From positions 248,001 through 312,000 of the forward strand of contig CAVVYA010000015.1 of the NCBI GenBank assembly GCA_963752345.1: a stretch of DNA of 64,000 bases, read 5' to 3'. The position numbers and the translations under genes were made by a program. The stretch's first letter is position 1. Each line of letters starts with the position of its first letter. Shown one piece after another: positions 1 to 7,823 of the stretch. Below the pieces are notes generated by a model that was given only the letters and a program-made list of their open reading frames with translations, had not been told where the DNA came from and searched no databases. Source of the DNA: CAVVYA01 sp963752345. Its GTDB lineage: Bacteria; Pseudomonadota; Alphaproteobacteria; SMXQ01.

Positions 1-1129
1 TTCCGATTAGTGCCTTGATATCAAGCGGTAAATCACTTTCAAATTGGAGTTGCTTGCCGCTCGTCGGGTGCCGGAAGCCGATCCGGTAGGCGTGCAGGGC
101 CTGGCGCCCGAGCGCATTCGCCGCCGCGGCGGCGGCAGCGGGGCGCGGCGGCTGACGCCGGCCACGTCTCACAGTCTTATACGTGTCATCCCCCAGCAGC
201 GGATGGCCGACCCAGGCCATATGCACGCGGATTTGATGGGTGCGCCCTGTCGCCAGCCGACATTCTATTAAGCTCGCGACCGGCGCGGTTGTTCCGGGAA
301 CGGGGCGAAAACGCCGCATTGTCTTATAACGGGTCAGCGCGGCTTTGCCGCCGTGCCCGACGACCGTCATGCGCTGGCGGTGCCGCGGATCGCGCCCGAT
401 GGCGCCTTCGATCTCGCCCGCCGCCGGCTCCGGTGCGCCCCACACCACGGCGAGATAGGCGCGGTCCAGGCTATGCTCGGCGAACTGCGCGGAGAGCGCG
501 GCATGGGCCACGTCGGTCTTGGCCACCACCATCAGGCCGCTGGTGTCCTTGTCGATGCGATGCACGATGCCGGGCCGCCGCACGCCGCCGATGCCCGACA
601 GCGATTCGCCGCAATGGGCGAGCAGGGCATTGACCAGCGTCCGGTCCGGGTTGCCGGCTGCGGGGTGGACCACAAGGCCGGCGGGCTTATCCACCACGAG
701 CACCTGGGCATCCTCGTAAACAATGGTGAGCGGTAAAGACTGTGCGGCGGGCACCGCGAGCGCAGGCTCGGGCACGACTATGGCGAAACTTTGGCCGGAT
801 TTGACCGGCCGGGAGGGGTCCGTTATGGTCCCGCCCGTCTCGCCGCCTGCGACATGGAGCCTGACTTGGCCCCCCTCGATCAGTGAACGGATCCGGCTGC
901 GCGACAGTTCCGGGCGGATTTCCGCCAGAAATTGGGCCAGCACCTTGTCGAGCCGGGTGCCCGCCACGGCCTCGTCGGGCGTCACGATGATGCGGTCGGC
1001 GATGCTGTCGGCGCCCGCCGCGCCGCCGGTCAAATTGTCGTGAGAGGGCGCGTGATCGATCGTCGGCGCGGCATCGTCGGGCGGCGCGGTCGCGGCGGCC
1101 CGCCGCCGATGTAAAGCGGGCGAAGGCAC
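1..1129 (-). CDS. rluD: RluA/RluD-family 23S rRNA pseudouridine synthase (C-terminus cut by window edge)
   Basis: Isomerises uridine to pseudouridine in large-subunit rRNA. The minus-strand frame reads an S4-like N-terminal segment (GTRLDKVLAQFL, SRSRIRSLIEGGQV), then the pseudouridine synthase domain with VVDKPAGLVVHP and the catalytic motif HRIDKDTSG, followed by ATGRTHQIRVHMAWVGHPLLGD. The sequence reaches FESDLPLDIKALIG at base 1, so only a few C-terminal residues are missing. The start is uncertain; a GTG at 1129 is the longest plausible one, and a shorter start just before VTPDEAVAGTRLDK is possible. It is divergent from the DUF6476/JAMM ORF. The family call is strong; RluD versus a sister RluA-type enzyme is inferred. 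Confidence 0.85.
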   Translation of the reverse strand, partial: MPSPALHRRRAAATAPPDDAAPTIDHAPSHDNLTGGAAGADSIADRIIVTPDEAVAGTRLDKVLAQFLAEIRPELSRSRIRSLIEGGQVRLHVAGGETGGTITDPSRPVKSGQSFAIVVPEPALAVPAAQSLPLTIVYEDAQVLVVDKPAGLVVHPAAGNPDRTLVNALLAHCGESLSGIGGVRRPGIVHRIDKDTSGLMVVAKTDVAHAALSAQFAEHSLDRAYLAVVWGAPEPAAGEIEGAIGRDPRHRQRMTVVGHGGKAALTRYKTMRRFRPVPGTTAPVASLIECRLATGRTHQIRVHMAWVGHPLLGDDTYKTVRRGRRQPPRPAAAAAAANALGRQALHAYRIGFRHPTSGKQLQFESDLPLDIKALIG

Positions 1130-1308
1130 CGCCTGCGTCGGTGCGGCCGGTGTTTGTTCCGCCGGAGTTCCGGGCAGCCGGAGTCTGTGCCAGTGCCGCC
1201 GGTTTCCGTCTTGTCGGCGCAGGTTTGGCCGACGCCGGTTTTGGCGACGTGTGTTTCGCCGGCGTGTTATGTGATTTTGTTTTCATCGCGCGGAGAGTGA
1301 ACCCAACC

Positions 1309-2256
1309 ATGCAAGCGCTCAAGGCCCTCGTCATTTTCATGGGCATTCTGATCGCGGTCGGCGTCGCCGTGCTCGGCGTCACCATCTATAACCGCGCGAC
1401 CAAGATGGTGACGGCTGACAAGCCCGTGCCGGCCACCGCCTCGATCCCGCCGCTCGCGACACCGCAGGGCAGCACGGATGCTCAGGTGTCGCCGCTGCAG
1501 GCGCCGAACGCGGCGTCCCGCTTCGGCGTGCGCGACCTTGGCCTGCCCATCGGCAGCAGCATCGTCTCGGTGCAGCCGCTCGGCGCGCGCGTGCTGGTCC
1601 AGGCGCGGCTGCCGGACGGCGCCACGCGCATCCTGCTGCTCGATCCGGCGACCGGCGACGTGGCCGGCGAATGGCGCGCGCCCGGCGGCGCATCCGGCAC
1701 GCCGGCGCCGACGCAGCCGCGGCTGGCGAGGGCGGCAGTGTCCGACCTCGCCCGCCGAAGGCGGCGGGCGCCCGTGATCCTGCGCCTGAGCCCGGCGCAT
1801 CGCACGGCGCTGCGCGACCATGCGCTCGCCGCCTATCCGAAGGAATGCTGCGGCCTGCTCATCGGGCGCGGCGATGACGGTACCGCCGCGGGCGAGGACG
1901 GCGGCGCGGGTGCGCCGTCCGGCGCGCTCACCGTCACCAAGGTGCTGCCCAGCGTCAACCAGGATCCGGCCGGCGGCGCGCGCGCCTTCGAGGTCGATCC
2001 CGAACTGATCCTGACCTGGCACAAGCGCCTGCGCGGCACGCCCGAGCGCATCGTCGGCCATTACCATTCCCACCCCGACGAGCCGGCGCGCCCCTCGGCG
2101 ACCGACCTCGAGCGTGCCTGGGAGCCGGGCATGATCTGGCTCATCGTCGGCGTCGGCCGCGGCCTGGCCGAGCTCGCCGCCTTCCAATACCAGGAGGAGG
2201 GCCGCGGCCCGGCCACGCGCCGCGGCTTCGAACCGGTGGCGCTGCTGGAGGGGTGA
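1309..2256 (+). CDS. DUF6476-like membrane segment joined in frame to a JAMM (M67) metallopeptidase
   Basis: The first ~140 residues start MQALKALVIFMGILIAVGV, giving one N-terminal membrane segment, then a periplasmic part with LLLDPATGDVAGEW, as in the small DUF6476 proteins found beside rluD. The second half is a prokaryotic Mov34/MPN/PAD-1 peptidase: KECCGLLIG, then the zinc motif HYHSHP followed by PSATD, all the JAMM ligands expected for a zinc isopeptidase-like enzyme. These are usually separate genes. Here no stop separates them, but a GTG at 1774 (VILRLSPAHR) would start the peptidase, and in another frame TGA overlaps it as GTGA. This may be a true fusion, or two coupled genes joined by a one-base error near 1690-1740. 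An ATG-proximal upstream extension to 1141 is not needed. Confidence 0.75.
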   Translation: MQALKALVIFMGILIAVGVAVLGVTIYNRATKMVTADKPVPATASIPPLATPQGSTDAQVSPLQAPNAASRFGVRDLGLPIGSSIVSVQPLGARVLVQARLPDGATRILLLDPATGDVAGEWRAPGGASGTPAPTQPRLARAAVSDLARRRRRAPVILRLSPAHRTALRDHALAAYPKECCGLLIGRGDDGTAAGEDGGAGAPSGALTVTKVLPSVNQDPAGGARAFEVDPELILTWHKRLRGTPERIVGHYHSHPDEPARPSATDLERAWEPGMIWLIVGVGRGLAELAAFQYQEEGRGPATRRGFEPVALLEG

Positions 2257-2441
2257 GGGGTGTGGGGCGCGCCGATTCGGTCATGGCGCCAGAAGCACCG
2301 TCATGGCACGGCTCGACCGGGCTCGGCCGGGCCATCCCAGTCGGGCGAGGCAGCGAAACATCCGCCCCTTAACGATTTCCGTAACCAGGCTTGCCTCGCG
2401 CCCCGGGAGGCGCTAAACACCCCGCTCCGGCCCGCCGATGT

Positions 2442-2517
2442 GTCCCCATCGTCTAGAGGCCCAGGACGACGCCCTCTCACGGCGTAAACCGGGGTTCGAA
2501 TCCCCGTGGGGACGCCA
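2442..2517 (+). tRNA. tRNA-Glu (CTC anticodon)
   Basis: A complete cloverleaf of 76 bases. The acceptor GTCCCC pairs with GGGGAC, the anticodon stem CGCC/GGCG encloses the loop CTCTCAC with anticodon CTC, the T arm contains GGTTCGAATCC, and discriminator G is followed by an encoded CCA. Anticodon CTC reads GAG, so it charges glutamate. Confidence 0.95.
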
Positions 2518-2846
2518 CTCTCTAGCCTTTGATAGACGGGGATTGTTGCTCAGCGCTAGGCGACTGGTAGCCGCCACAGGCGACACCAGGGCCGCGCACG
2601 CCGCTCGCGGTGGGGGCAAGATGCCGCCCGAGCGCTTCCCTCGCCTGGGCACCAGTAAGGCGAGAAGGTGTCAAAGGAAGAGCGCCAGCGGATTTAGACC
2701 AAGGTGAACGAATTTACCACCAGACGTTTAAGCAGCAGGGATGCCTGGCGTGAGGCAGAACGCCAGCCGCCTGTTGGCGGCTTATTGGAAAACGAGTTGC
2801 CCAAGTCCGGCCAACCTGATCGCGCGGCCACGCATCCTTATGCCTT
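2518..2846. other. Intergenic, no gene seen
   Basis: Between tRNA-Glu and the truncated PEP-CTERM gene. Open frames here are short and show no family motifs. A small GC hairpin (GCCGCC-TGTT-GGCGGC) lies near 2768-2783, but it lacks a clear T-run on either strand. Confidence 0.5.
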
Positions 2847-3506
2847 TCAGGTACGCGACATCTGTAATGCTCTTGCGCCCCATGCCGCCAGAACTACGGG
2901 CAGCAAGAGGGCAATACTGACGGGTTCCGGAATGCTTGTGATCGTGAACTGTGTCACCAAGCCCATTGTGTCCCGGTTGTTTGCGACAAGGTCGTTTACG
3001 CCGGCCGCCGCATTGGTGCTACGCGAGAAAACTCTCGAAACAGGATCGAGAAAGCTGGACTGAGCATCGAAGGATGTGGACATTCCTCCGGCAAAATCGC
3101 GCACATCGAGCAGAAGATTTCCGAGATCGGGATCGTATACGAATGGCGTCGTCAAAACGATGGTGATGTCGAACTCCCGAGGTGAAGCGGCCCCCCCGAT
3201 CGGAATATCGGCGCTCGACAACGATAATGGGCCGCTGAATACGTTCGTATCGTCGGGACCGACATTCGCCGAGAACGTCGTGCTGAGTCCGCTGTTGCCG
3301 TTGGCCCCCGGCTGATTCACCGGCTGTGCCGTCGTTGACAGATTAATCTGAATGTTAGACAGCGTCGTGCTGAACGCATGTCCATTGATCCGGTCGGGTC
3401 TGAAGCTGATTTCCGTAATCAGGAATGGCCCATCAAATGCGCTGAACTGCGAGGCGTCGTAAACTTGTTGATAGCGGATCGTAAAGCCAACACCGTTGCC
3501 GAACCA
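2847..3506 (-). pseudogene. PEP-CTERM sorting-domain protein, 5'-truncated
   Basis: The C-terminus has the exosortase signal: SIPEPVSIALLL, a hydrophobic helix and a basic end (RALQMSRT). The reading frame stays open upstream of the GTG at 3320, coding a continuous beta-rich mature domain (for example FDGPFLITEISFRP and NQPGANGNSGLSTTF), up to a stop at 3507-3509. No start codon or signal peptide precedes this, although exported PEP-CTERM substrates need one. The 5' end abuts the 3' end of chrA. Either the gene was truncated by rearrangement or a frameshift near 3507 hides the N-terminus. No exosortase gene is in the window. Confidence 0.7.
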
Positions 3507-3579
3507 TCAATTCCCCGGTTTCAATCCGGGAGGCCGCGGGCGCAGTGCCTTGTCGCTGCCATCACAAAATATCTCATCG

Positions 3580-4990
3580 TCAAACCACGCCGACAAAATG
3601 GAGCGCCAGCCCCGCGAGGGAACAGGCCGCCAGCGTGGGGATCACGCCGATGCGAAACCGGAACAGCGCGAGCATCGCGGCCGCGGCCAAAGCCAGGGCC
3701 CACGGATCGAGGCTGGCGAGGATCGGGTATTCCAGCGCCAGGCCGGGCACCCGGGCCGTCGTGTGGAACAGCATGTGGAGCGCGAACCAGATCGCCAGGT
3801 TCATGATCACGCCGACGACGGCGGCGGTGATCGCCGACATGGAAGCCGACAGCGCCTGGTTGCCGCGCAGCGCTTCGACGTAGGGCGCGCCGACGAAAAT
3901 GAACAGGAAGCACGGCACGAACGTCACCCAGGTGGTGAGCAGGCCGCCGAGCGTCGCCGCCAGCAGCGGGTCGAGCGTGCCCGGGTCGCGCAACGCGGCC
4001 ATGAAGCCGACGAACTGCAGCACCATGATCAGCGGCCCCGGCGTGGTCTCGGCCATGCCCAATCCGTCGAGCATTTCGCCCGGCTGAAGCCAGCCGTAGT
4101 GCTGCACCGCTTCCTGCGCGACATAGGCCAGCACGGCGTAGGCGCCGCCGAAGGTCACCACGGCCATCTTCGAGAAGAAGACGCCGATGTCGGTGAAGAC
4201 GCTGGCCGGTCCGAGTGCCGCAACGATGACGGCCAATGGCGCGAACCACAGCAACAGGCACACCGCCAAAACCTTGAGCGCCCAGCGAGTCGATACTCGG
4301 GCGTGGTCGGGCATGCCTTCGCCGAGGCGCGAATTCGGCATCCGCGAGGATGGCGCTCTTGCCGGTCGCACCATGTCCGCCGGCGCCGCCTCGGAAGCCC
4401 GCCAGGCCGGCGCGATGACCGAGATAGCCGATCAGCGCCGCCGCGACGATGATCAACGGAAACGGCACGCCGAAGACGAAGATCGCCACGAATGCCGCGA
4501 CCGCGAGCCCGATCATGGCGGCGTTCTTCAAGGCGCGCTTGCCGATGCGGATGACCGCTTCGAGCACGATCGCCAGGACGGCCGCTTTCAGCCCGAAGAA
4601 CAGCGCCTGGACCGGTCCGACATCGCCGAGCGTCGCGTAGAGCCAGCTCAGCACCATGATCGCGATCATGCCCGGCAGGACGAACAGGATGCCGGCGGCC
4701 AAGCCGCCCGCCGTCCGATGCATCAGCCAGCCGATGTAGGTGGCGAGCTGCTGCGCCTCCGGTCCGGGCAGCAACATGCAGTAGTTGAGCGCATGCAGGA
4801 AGCGCGTCTCGCCGATCCACTTCTTCTCGTCGACGAGAATGCGGTGCATGAGGGCGATCTGACCGGCCGGTCCGCCGAAGCTCAGAAGCGCGATCTTGCC
4901 CCACACGGCAAACGCCTCGCGGAAGCTCACCCCATGGGCCGGCGTGCCGCCGATCGCCACGGATTCATTCCTGGTGGTCATTCTCATCAT
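3580..4990 (-). CDS. chrA: ChrA chromate transporter (one frameshift)
   Basis: A membrane protein of the CHR family that expels chromate. It shows the two-domain arrangement of long-chain ChrA: the N-terminal CHR repeat contains FGGPAGQIALMH and LLPGPEAQQLA, the C-terminal repeat FGGAYAVLAYV and TTPGPLIMVLQFVGF, with many hydrophobic helices. The halves lie in different frames; the switch falls near 4325-4340, consistent with one missing or extra base. ATG at 4990 overlaps the stop of the upstream chrB-like gene by four bases (ATGA), indicating translational coupling; ATG at 4981 is an alternative. If the frameshift is real, only the N-terminal CHR domain would be made. Confidence 0.88.
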
Positions 4991-5439
4991 CCCTGCGGCG
5001 GCCAATTGTGGGCTTCGTCCTGACACGCGCGGCACCACGCATAGAGCGCATCATAGACGACGAGACCATGCTTCAGCATGTCGTGATCGTCCGGGAAGAT
5101 CGCCGACAGGCCGAGCGAGACCGCGAGCAAGCCGGGCGATTCGGGCGACAGCGCCAAATCAGCCGTATCGGCGCCGCGCACGATCACCGCCAGGCGGTGC
5201 AGAGCGGGATCGCCCAGGTCGTATTTCTTCAGGAACGTATCGAAGCTGCAGAACGGGCCCTCGTGGGCCAACTCGGCGCCGGGAATGTCGTAGGGCAGGG
5301 CGCCTTCGCTCTTGGCCACCGCAAACACGCGGTCGGCCGGAACGAACAGGAATTCAGGTTGATCGTCGATGAACCGCGTGACCAGCCAGGGGCAGGCAAT
5401 GCGGTCGATCTTGGGACGTTCGCGGGTCACCCATTTCAT
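4987..5439 (-). CDS. chrB: ChrB C-terminal-domain protein
   Basis: About 150 residues, starting MKWVTRERPKIDRIACPWL and containing RFIDDQPEFLFVP, matching the ChrB C-terminal domain found in chromate-resistance operons and in stand-alone proteins. The frame is open far upstream, but the ATG at 5439 has a GGAG six bases before it, while the ATG at 5445 directly abuts that GGAG. The usual N-terminal ChrB regulatory domain is absent, so this is the short form. It is coupled to chrA downstream. Exact biochemical role (regulator or chromate-sensing/reducing accessory) is not shown by the sequence. Confidence 0.82.
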   Translation of the reverse strand: MKWVTRERPKIDRIACPWLVTRFIDDQPEFLFVPADRVFAVAKSEGALPYDIPGAELAHEGPFCSFDTFLKKYDLGDPALHRLAVIVRGADTADLALSPESPGLLAVSLGLSAIFPDDHDMLKHGLVVYDALYAWCRACQDEAHNWPPQG

Positions 5440-6143
5440 CGTCATCTCCAGCTGCCGTTGCAGGGAGATGCGCTGCCGAAGTCGGGGAAGACCAAAGGAC
5501 AAGCTGCATCCTTCCTGCAAATGGAAAGACGCAGACTTGGACGGATGACCGTCTGGTCGGGCGTCTGCGAGCCCGAACGTCGAAAGGCTACCCAATTCGA
5601 GTTCGCCGATCAAGGGACGATCGAGCGAACGAAATTCACATCGATGCCGCGTCAACGGCATCCAGGAGCTTCTCGCTTGTCTTCGCTGAACCCGCAGCCG
5701 AGTGGTGCAGGCCGCCAAGCATCGGAATCACGAACAGCAATGAGCCCGTGGCGAGCGAAACGCCATCGGTGACGTTCCGAGGTGGCTCATGCGCCGTGGA
5801 TTATGGCGAAGCGTAAAAATATGGCGGGGACAGCGAGACGGTTTGGGTCACCTGAGGGTTGCCCCGGTTGCGCCTTGCTCCGCCGGCGCACACGATCGTT
5901 CGCTCCATCCCGGTCTGTCTCGTTAACCAAGATTATTTCGCGGTTCTCGTGCTGACCCCAGGCCGAGGAAACTGACCGAAGGCGTGCGTTCATTGTCCTT
6001 AACTCGATGCGACCTGCACTGAATCGGTGCCGGGCCCGCTCCTCGCAGCGTAACCTTAACGAATAGTCCGATATTGTTCACTTGATCCGGGGCGAACATT
6101 TCGTATTGTTCGCCACCGCACAATCAAAAAAAGAAGACGGGAT
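5440..6143. other. Intergenic, no gene supported
   Basis: About 700 bases between chrB and the first CheY-like gene. It must contain promoters for both divergent units. Several short open frames have no recognisable motif and no coding-like composition. GGGA lies just before the TTG start at 6144. Confidence 0.5.
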
Positions 6144-6560
6144 TTGCGCATTCTGATCGTGGAAGACGACGCTTTTTTGGCGTTCGCCATAGAGACCGCC
6201 CTCTCGGCGGTTGGCCATCGGATCGTCGGCTTCGCCCGGGATGAGACCCTTGCGCGCGAGCTGGCGATGTCGCAACGGCCGGAGCTTGCGCTGGTTGATA
6301 TGAATCTTGCGCGGGAGTCTTCAGGCGTTGTCGTCGCCAGGGATCTGCGCGCGTTGGGCGTGCCTTCCCTGTTCGTGTCGGGCAGTCCCGATGAATGTCG
6401 CAAAGTATCGCGCGAGCTGGGCGTTTTCGGATGCCTGAAAAAGCCGTTCGTGGATGAAGACCTGATCGACGCGGTCGCGCTCGCGCAAGCCTTGATCGCA
6501 GGGAAGCGGCCCGAGAAAGTTCCCAGCAACCTCGAGCTGTATTCAGTGGACGAGCGCTGA
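6144..6560 (+). CDS. Single-domain response regulator (CheY-like), copy 1
   Basis: 138 residues forming one receiver domain: acidic pocket VEDD near the N-terminus, phosphoacceptor Asp in ALVDMNL, the Ser/Thr position in FVSGSP, and the conserved Lys in KKPF. There is no output domain. It starts at TTG (RILIVEDD), preceded by GGGA. A paralogue follows 47 bases after it in the same direction; both end in PSNLE(L/V)Y, so the pair arose by duplication. No histidine kinase lies nearby. Confidence 0.88.
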   Translation: MRILIVEDDAFLAFAIETALSAVGHRIVGFARDETLARELAMSQRPELALVDMNLARESSGVVVARDLRALGVPSLFVSGSPDECRKVSRELGVFGCLKKPFVDEDLIDAVALAQALIAGKRPEKVPSNLELYSVDER

Positions 6561-6606
6561 AATTCGAGGCGACCAACCCGAGGCACCGTTTTTGCGGGGC
6601 GTGGCG

Positions 6607-7020
6607 ATGAAAATTCTGATCGTTGAAGACGAGATCATGATCGCGCTGAGCATGGCGGACAGCCTCGGCGAGGCGGGTCACCAGGTGGTCGGACTGGCGC
6701 GCGATCATGGGACAGCCATGCGCCTCGCCCACGAAACGCACCCCGATCTTGCCCTGGTCGATGTGAATCTGGCGAGCGCCATACGCGGCACCGTGGTCGC
6801 CCAGCATCTGCGTCAGCGGTTCGACATCCCCAGCATTTTCGTCACTGGAAGCCCGAGCGAGTGTCAGCATCTCGGACCGCGGGTGGGCGCGCTCGCCTGC
6901 CTCTCAAAGCCGTTCACGCCGGACGAGTTGGCTTTGTCCGTGGAGGTTGCGTCGTCGGTGATGCGCTTGCAGCCGCCCGCCAAGGGGCCGTCCAATCTGG
7001 AAGTGTATTTCGTCGGCTAG
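6607..7020 (+). CDS. Single-domain response regulator (CheY-like), copy 2
   Basis: A receiver domain of about 137 residues starting MKILIVEDEIMIALSM, with Asp in ALVDVNL, FVTGSPSE, and Lys in LSKPFTPDEL. It is clearly related to the preceding gene along its whole length, including a shared C-terminal PSNLEVY. ATG at 6607 is chosen over the upstream in-frame start at 6592 because homology begins there. No DNA-binding or enzymatic output domain, so it probably acts by protein-protein contact or as a phosphate sink in a two-component network encoded elsewhere. Confidence 0.88.
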   Translation: MKILIVEDEIMIALSMADSLGEAGHQVVGLARDHGTAMRLAHETHPDLALVDVNLASAIRGTVVAQHLRQRFDIPSIFVTGSPSECQHLGPRVGALACLSKPFTPDELALSVEVASSVMRLQPPAKGPSNLEVYFVG

Positions 7021-7111
7021 CACGCCGGCGCCGCGCGGTTCACTGCGCGTTGCGGGGAGACGCATGGACGGCAACCGTGGCGAGACGCTCAAGAGGCTTC
7101 GGCGCAATTCC

Positions 7112-7276
7112 TCAAATCTTGCCCAGGATCACCAGGATCAAGACGATCACCAGAAGCAATCCAAGGCCACCGCCACCATAGTAGCCGGTTCCGTAAAAGG
7201 GACCGCCGCCCAGGCCGCTGAAGCCGCCGAGCAGCGCGATGACCAAGATGATGAGGAGTATCGTTCCAAGAGACAT
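7112..7276 (-). CDS. DUF3309-family small membrane protein
   Basis: 54 residues: MSLGTILLIILVIALLGG, a glycine/tyrosine-rich middle (GGGPFYGTGYYGGGG) and a second hydrophobic helix ending VILVILGKI. This matches the very short two-helix DUF3309 proteins. ATG at 7276 was chosen; the frame is open further upstream but with arginine-rich, non-membrane sequence. Function unknown. Its gene converges on the response regulator pair. Confidence 0.8.
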   Translation of the reverse strand: MSLGTILLIILVIALLGGFSGLGGGPFYGTGYYGGGGLGLLLVIVLILVILGKI

Positions 7277-7823
7277 TGTATCTGCCTTTATCGTTGTTTG
7301 TGTACCCGCGCGCGCTGAGGCGGAGCATGCGAGCCTCTGCCGTCTCAGGGGTAAACGACGAGCGGACCTTCGCGGTTCCGGAGCGCTCAGGGGCCCGTCC
7401 AGGTGCGGCCCAAGGCGCATCGAGGGCGCCGCGGCCGCCGGTTCAATTGCCGGCGCGGCTGTTTTTGCCCCACAGCTTCAGGCTCCGCTTCCGTCTCGGC
7501 CTCCCGCCGAGCACGATATCCGAGATCAGCTTCGCGCCGCGCCGCCCGTGCTCCAACACGGCTGTCGCTCGCGCGGATGACAATCCGGTCGTGCAATTTC
7601 GACCTCAAAAATACAGGGTTGGGCAAAACGGTCAGACGGCACGGGAGCTTGGCCGTTACGGCGATGGTTGCCTGGTGAGATGCGGCCTTGTCGGCCCGCG
7701 CTCACACGAGCGTAAGCTCCTTCACCTCGCCTGGAGAGGCCTCATCCATAGAAATGCTCACGGCCAAACGTCGTTCCGTGCGTCGTGCAGCGGGCGTCGA
7801 AGGATGAGCGCGGACGGTTAAGC
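7277..7823. other. Intergenic, no gene supported
   Basis: About 550 bases upstream of the DUF3309 gene and downstream of the uvrA-like gene. The overlapping open frames are arginine/proline-rich and look like frame shadows of GC-rich DNA. Confidence 0.45.

Noticed and set aside
2704..3063. Plus-strand ORF of 119 codons opposite the PEP-CTERM gene
   Set aside because: It is a shadow of the minus-strand gene, which has the recognisable sorting signal.
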